Assembly (NCBI GenBank): GCA_031282935.1
Contig: JAITCS010000119.1
Span: 1-5,067 of the forward strand
Source: Cellulomonadaceae bacterium
GTDB lineage: Bacteria; Actinomycetota; Actinomycetes; Actinomycetales; Cellulomonadaceae
Direction: 5' to 3'
DNA: 5,067 nucleotides
The notes beneath the pieces were generated by a model that saw nothing but the letters and a program-made list of their open reading frames with translations, did no database searches and was not told the DNA's origin. Positions within the stretch are counted from its first letter, which is position 1. Each line of letters starts with the position of its first letter. The position numbers and the translations under genes are program-made. Of this stretch, positions 4,251 through 5,067 are shown piece after piece.

Positions 4251-4862
4251 ATGCCCAGTTCAGAGCGCTCCCCGCGCACGCGGATGGAGCCCGGAGACCG
4301 CCGCGACGCTATTTTGCAGGCCGCAGTCGAAGCGTTCGCCGCTGCGCCCTATGCCGAGGTGAAAATAAGTGACATTGCAGAGGCTGTCGGTGCCTCATCC
4401 GCGCTGGTGTACAAGTATTTTGCGAACAAAGAGGACCTTTATTTGGCCGTGATCGCTGCCGCCCAGGCCGACCTTGCCGACCGTACCGCCGCAGCGGTCG
4501 AAGCCCTGCACCGGCACACGCCTGTCCACGCGAAAGTCGCCGCGCTGCTCAGTGCTTACCTTGACCATGTGGCGGCGAACCCGCAGCTCTGGGCGTTGCC
4601 GCGCCGCCAACCCGGCTCCGAACCCGCTGCTGCCGCCGCCCTGCGCCAAAGTGCCGAGGCCGATTTCCTGGCGCAACTGCGCGCCCTGTTGGCGCCGCGA
4701 GCTGCACGGCGGCACGAGTATGCGCTGCGGGGGTTTTTCGGTTTCGTGGAGGCGGCCGCGCTGTATTGGGTGGGCCAGGGCGCGCCCGAGCGTGACCGGC
4801 ACCCGCTGATCGCTGCCGCGCAGGGGTGTTTGGAGGGCGCCCTCGGGGACTGGGCCGCTTAG
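4251..4862 (+). CDS. TetR/AcrR-family transcriptional repressor
   Basis: The protein has 203 residues, a normal length for the family. The N-terminal DNA-binding domain spans about 16-66: RRDAILQAAVEAFA is helix 1, VKISDIAEAVGASSALVYKYF (38-57) is the helix-turn-helix with the usual VYKYF recognition helix, and NKEDLYLAVI (59-68) opens helix 4. Residues 70-203 form an Ala-rich all-helical ligand and dimerisation domain that gives no clue to the ligand. It should act as a dimer that leaves its operator when it binds a small molecule. The ATG is supported by AGGA six bases upstream. Tandem palindromes at 4193-4235 over its own promoter point to autoregulation. It is clearly GC-richer than the 705-2551 block. 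The GH13 gene diverges from it, and a partial gene follows 89 bases after its stop; either could be a target, the latter more likely by position. Confidence 0.93.
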   Translation: MPSSERSPRTRMEPGDRRDAILQAAVEAFAAAPYAEVKISDIAEAVGASSALVYKYFANKEDLYLAVIAAAQADLADRTAAAVEALHRHTPVHAKVAALLSAYLDHVAANPQLWALPRRQPGSEPAAAAALRQSAEADFLAQLRALLAPRAARRHEYALRGFFGFVEAAALYWVGQGAPERDRHPLIAAAQGCLEGALGDWAA

Positions 4863-4951
4863 TCCACTGGCGTTATTTCGTGCTTTAGCGGTAGCCGCGA
4901 AAAGCCCAATCCCGCACAATGTCTATGCGTTTTTGCAGGTCAGCGGAAGAA

Positions 4952-5067
4952 ATGCGTATTAACCTTAATTATCCAATCGGAGGATATTACGCGAGTATAG
5001 ATAGTTTCCAAAAAGCGCCGGGACAGCCCGATTACTTTTTCTCAATTGACCCGACCGGGAACCGTAA
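4952..5067 (+). CDS. Unrecognised gene, N-terminal 38 residues only
   Basis: An open frame starts at ATG 4952 (MRINLNYPIGGYYASIDSFQ onward) and is still open at the window end. In-frame ATGs at 4919 and 4925 are alternatives, with the frame open back to 4895. None has an ideal ribosome binding site: GGAAGA sits too close to 4952 and AGGT is 11 bases away. The residues look like a globular, Tyr/Gly/Pro-rich N terminus with no signal peptide or membrane segment. Composition is A+T-richer than the TetR gene, as in the 705-2551 block. It could be a target of the TetR regulator. I do not recognise the family. Confidence 0.45.
   Translation, partial: MRINLNYPIGGYYASIDSFQKAPGQPDYFFSIDPTGNR

Noticed and set aside
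4395..4919. 174-codon minus-strand frame opposite the TetR gene
   Set aside because: It overlaps a clear TetR protein on the other strand, has no recognisable domain, and is the usual by-product of GC-rich codon bias.
4885..4968. Minus-strand stretch reading like a protein C terminus (SSADLQKRIDIVRDW, then FRGYR and stop)
   Set aside because: It is bounded upstream by an in-frame stop, has no ATG, and overlaps the plus-strand frame that runs to the window end. It could be a remnant but is too short to support.
4973..4989. GGAGGA ribosome binding site at about 4979 for another gene
   Set aside because: No ATG, GTG or TTG follows at a usable distance in an open frame.

Overview
The window looks like a chromosomal or accessory segment from an actinobacterium of intermediate GC. 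The pointers are strong AGGAGGT-type ribosome binding sites, a cytoplasmic GH13 enzyme of a type I associate with Actinobacteria (YPLGFCGAP, HGYDT and RLDAAYSVP motifs), and an Ala-rich, GC-rich TetR repressor. I cannot name a genus from this sequence; a member of the Actinomycetaceae or a relative would fit.

Layout from left to right. Positions 1-400 (minus strand) hold the N-terminal part of a lipoprotein with a PepSY-like domain, cut by the window edge. A divergent non-coding region (401-704) follows, with a strong minus-strand Shine-Dalgarno site that opens only a four-codon reading frame. Next is a plus-strand, visibly A+T-richer block (about 640-2551). It contains two paralogous 134-residue acidic proteins (705-1109 and 1313-1717), an orphan C-terminal-like reading frame (1724-1876) separated from the second paralogue by two in-frame UGA codons and a pair of competing hairpins, and a single-pass membrane protein with a Pro-rich stalk and four extracytoplasmic cysteines (1886-2551). 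Facing it on the minus strand is a complete GH13 alpha-glucan enzyme (2640-3965).

The divergent region 3966-4250 carries two 19-bp inverted repeats of similar design, then a well-formed promoter (4158-4186). This is followed by two operator-like palindromes of identical geometry (4193-4215 and 4217-4235) directly before a TetR-family regulator (4251-4862). A further plus-strand gene starts near 4952 and runs off the right edge.

How the parts work together. The 705-2551 block has the look of an immunity or defence-type accessory cluster: small duplicated acidic proteins with a sequence pattern like MafI-type immunity proteins, a mosaic identity profile, gene debris and an anchored exported protein. 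No toxin gene is visible, so this is inference. The GH13 enzyme probably processes imported maltodextrin-like sugars in the cytoplasm. The TetR gene is very likely autoregulated through the tandem operators and may also control the partial gene downstream of it. I found no rRNA, tRNA, CRISPR array, transposase or integrase in the window.
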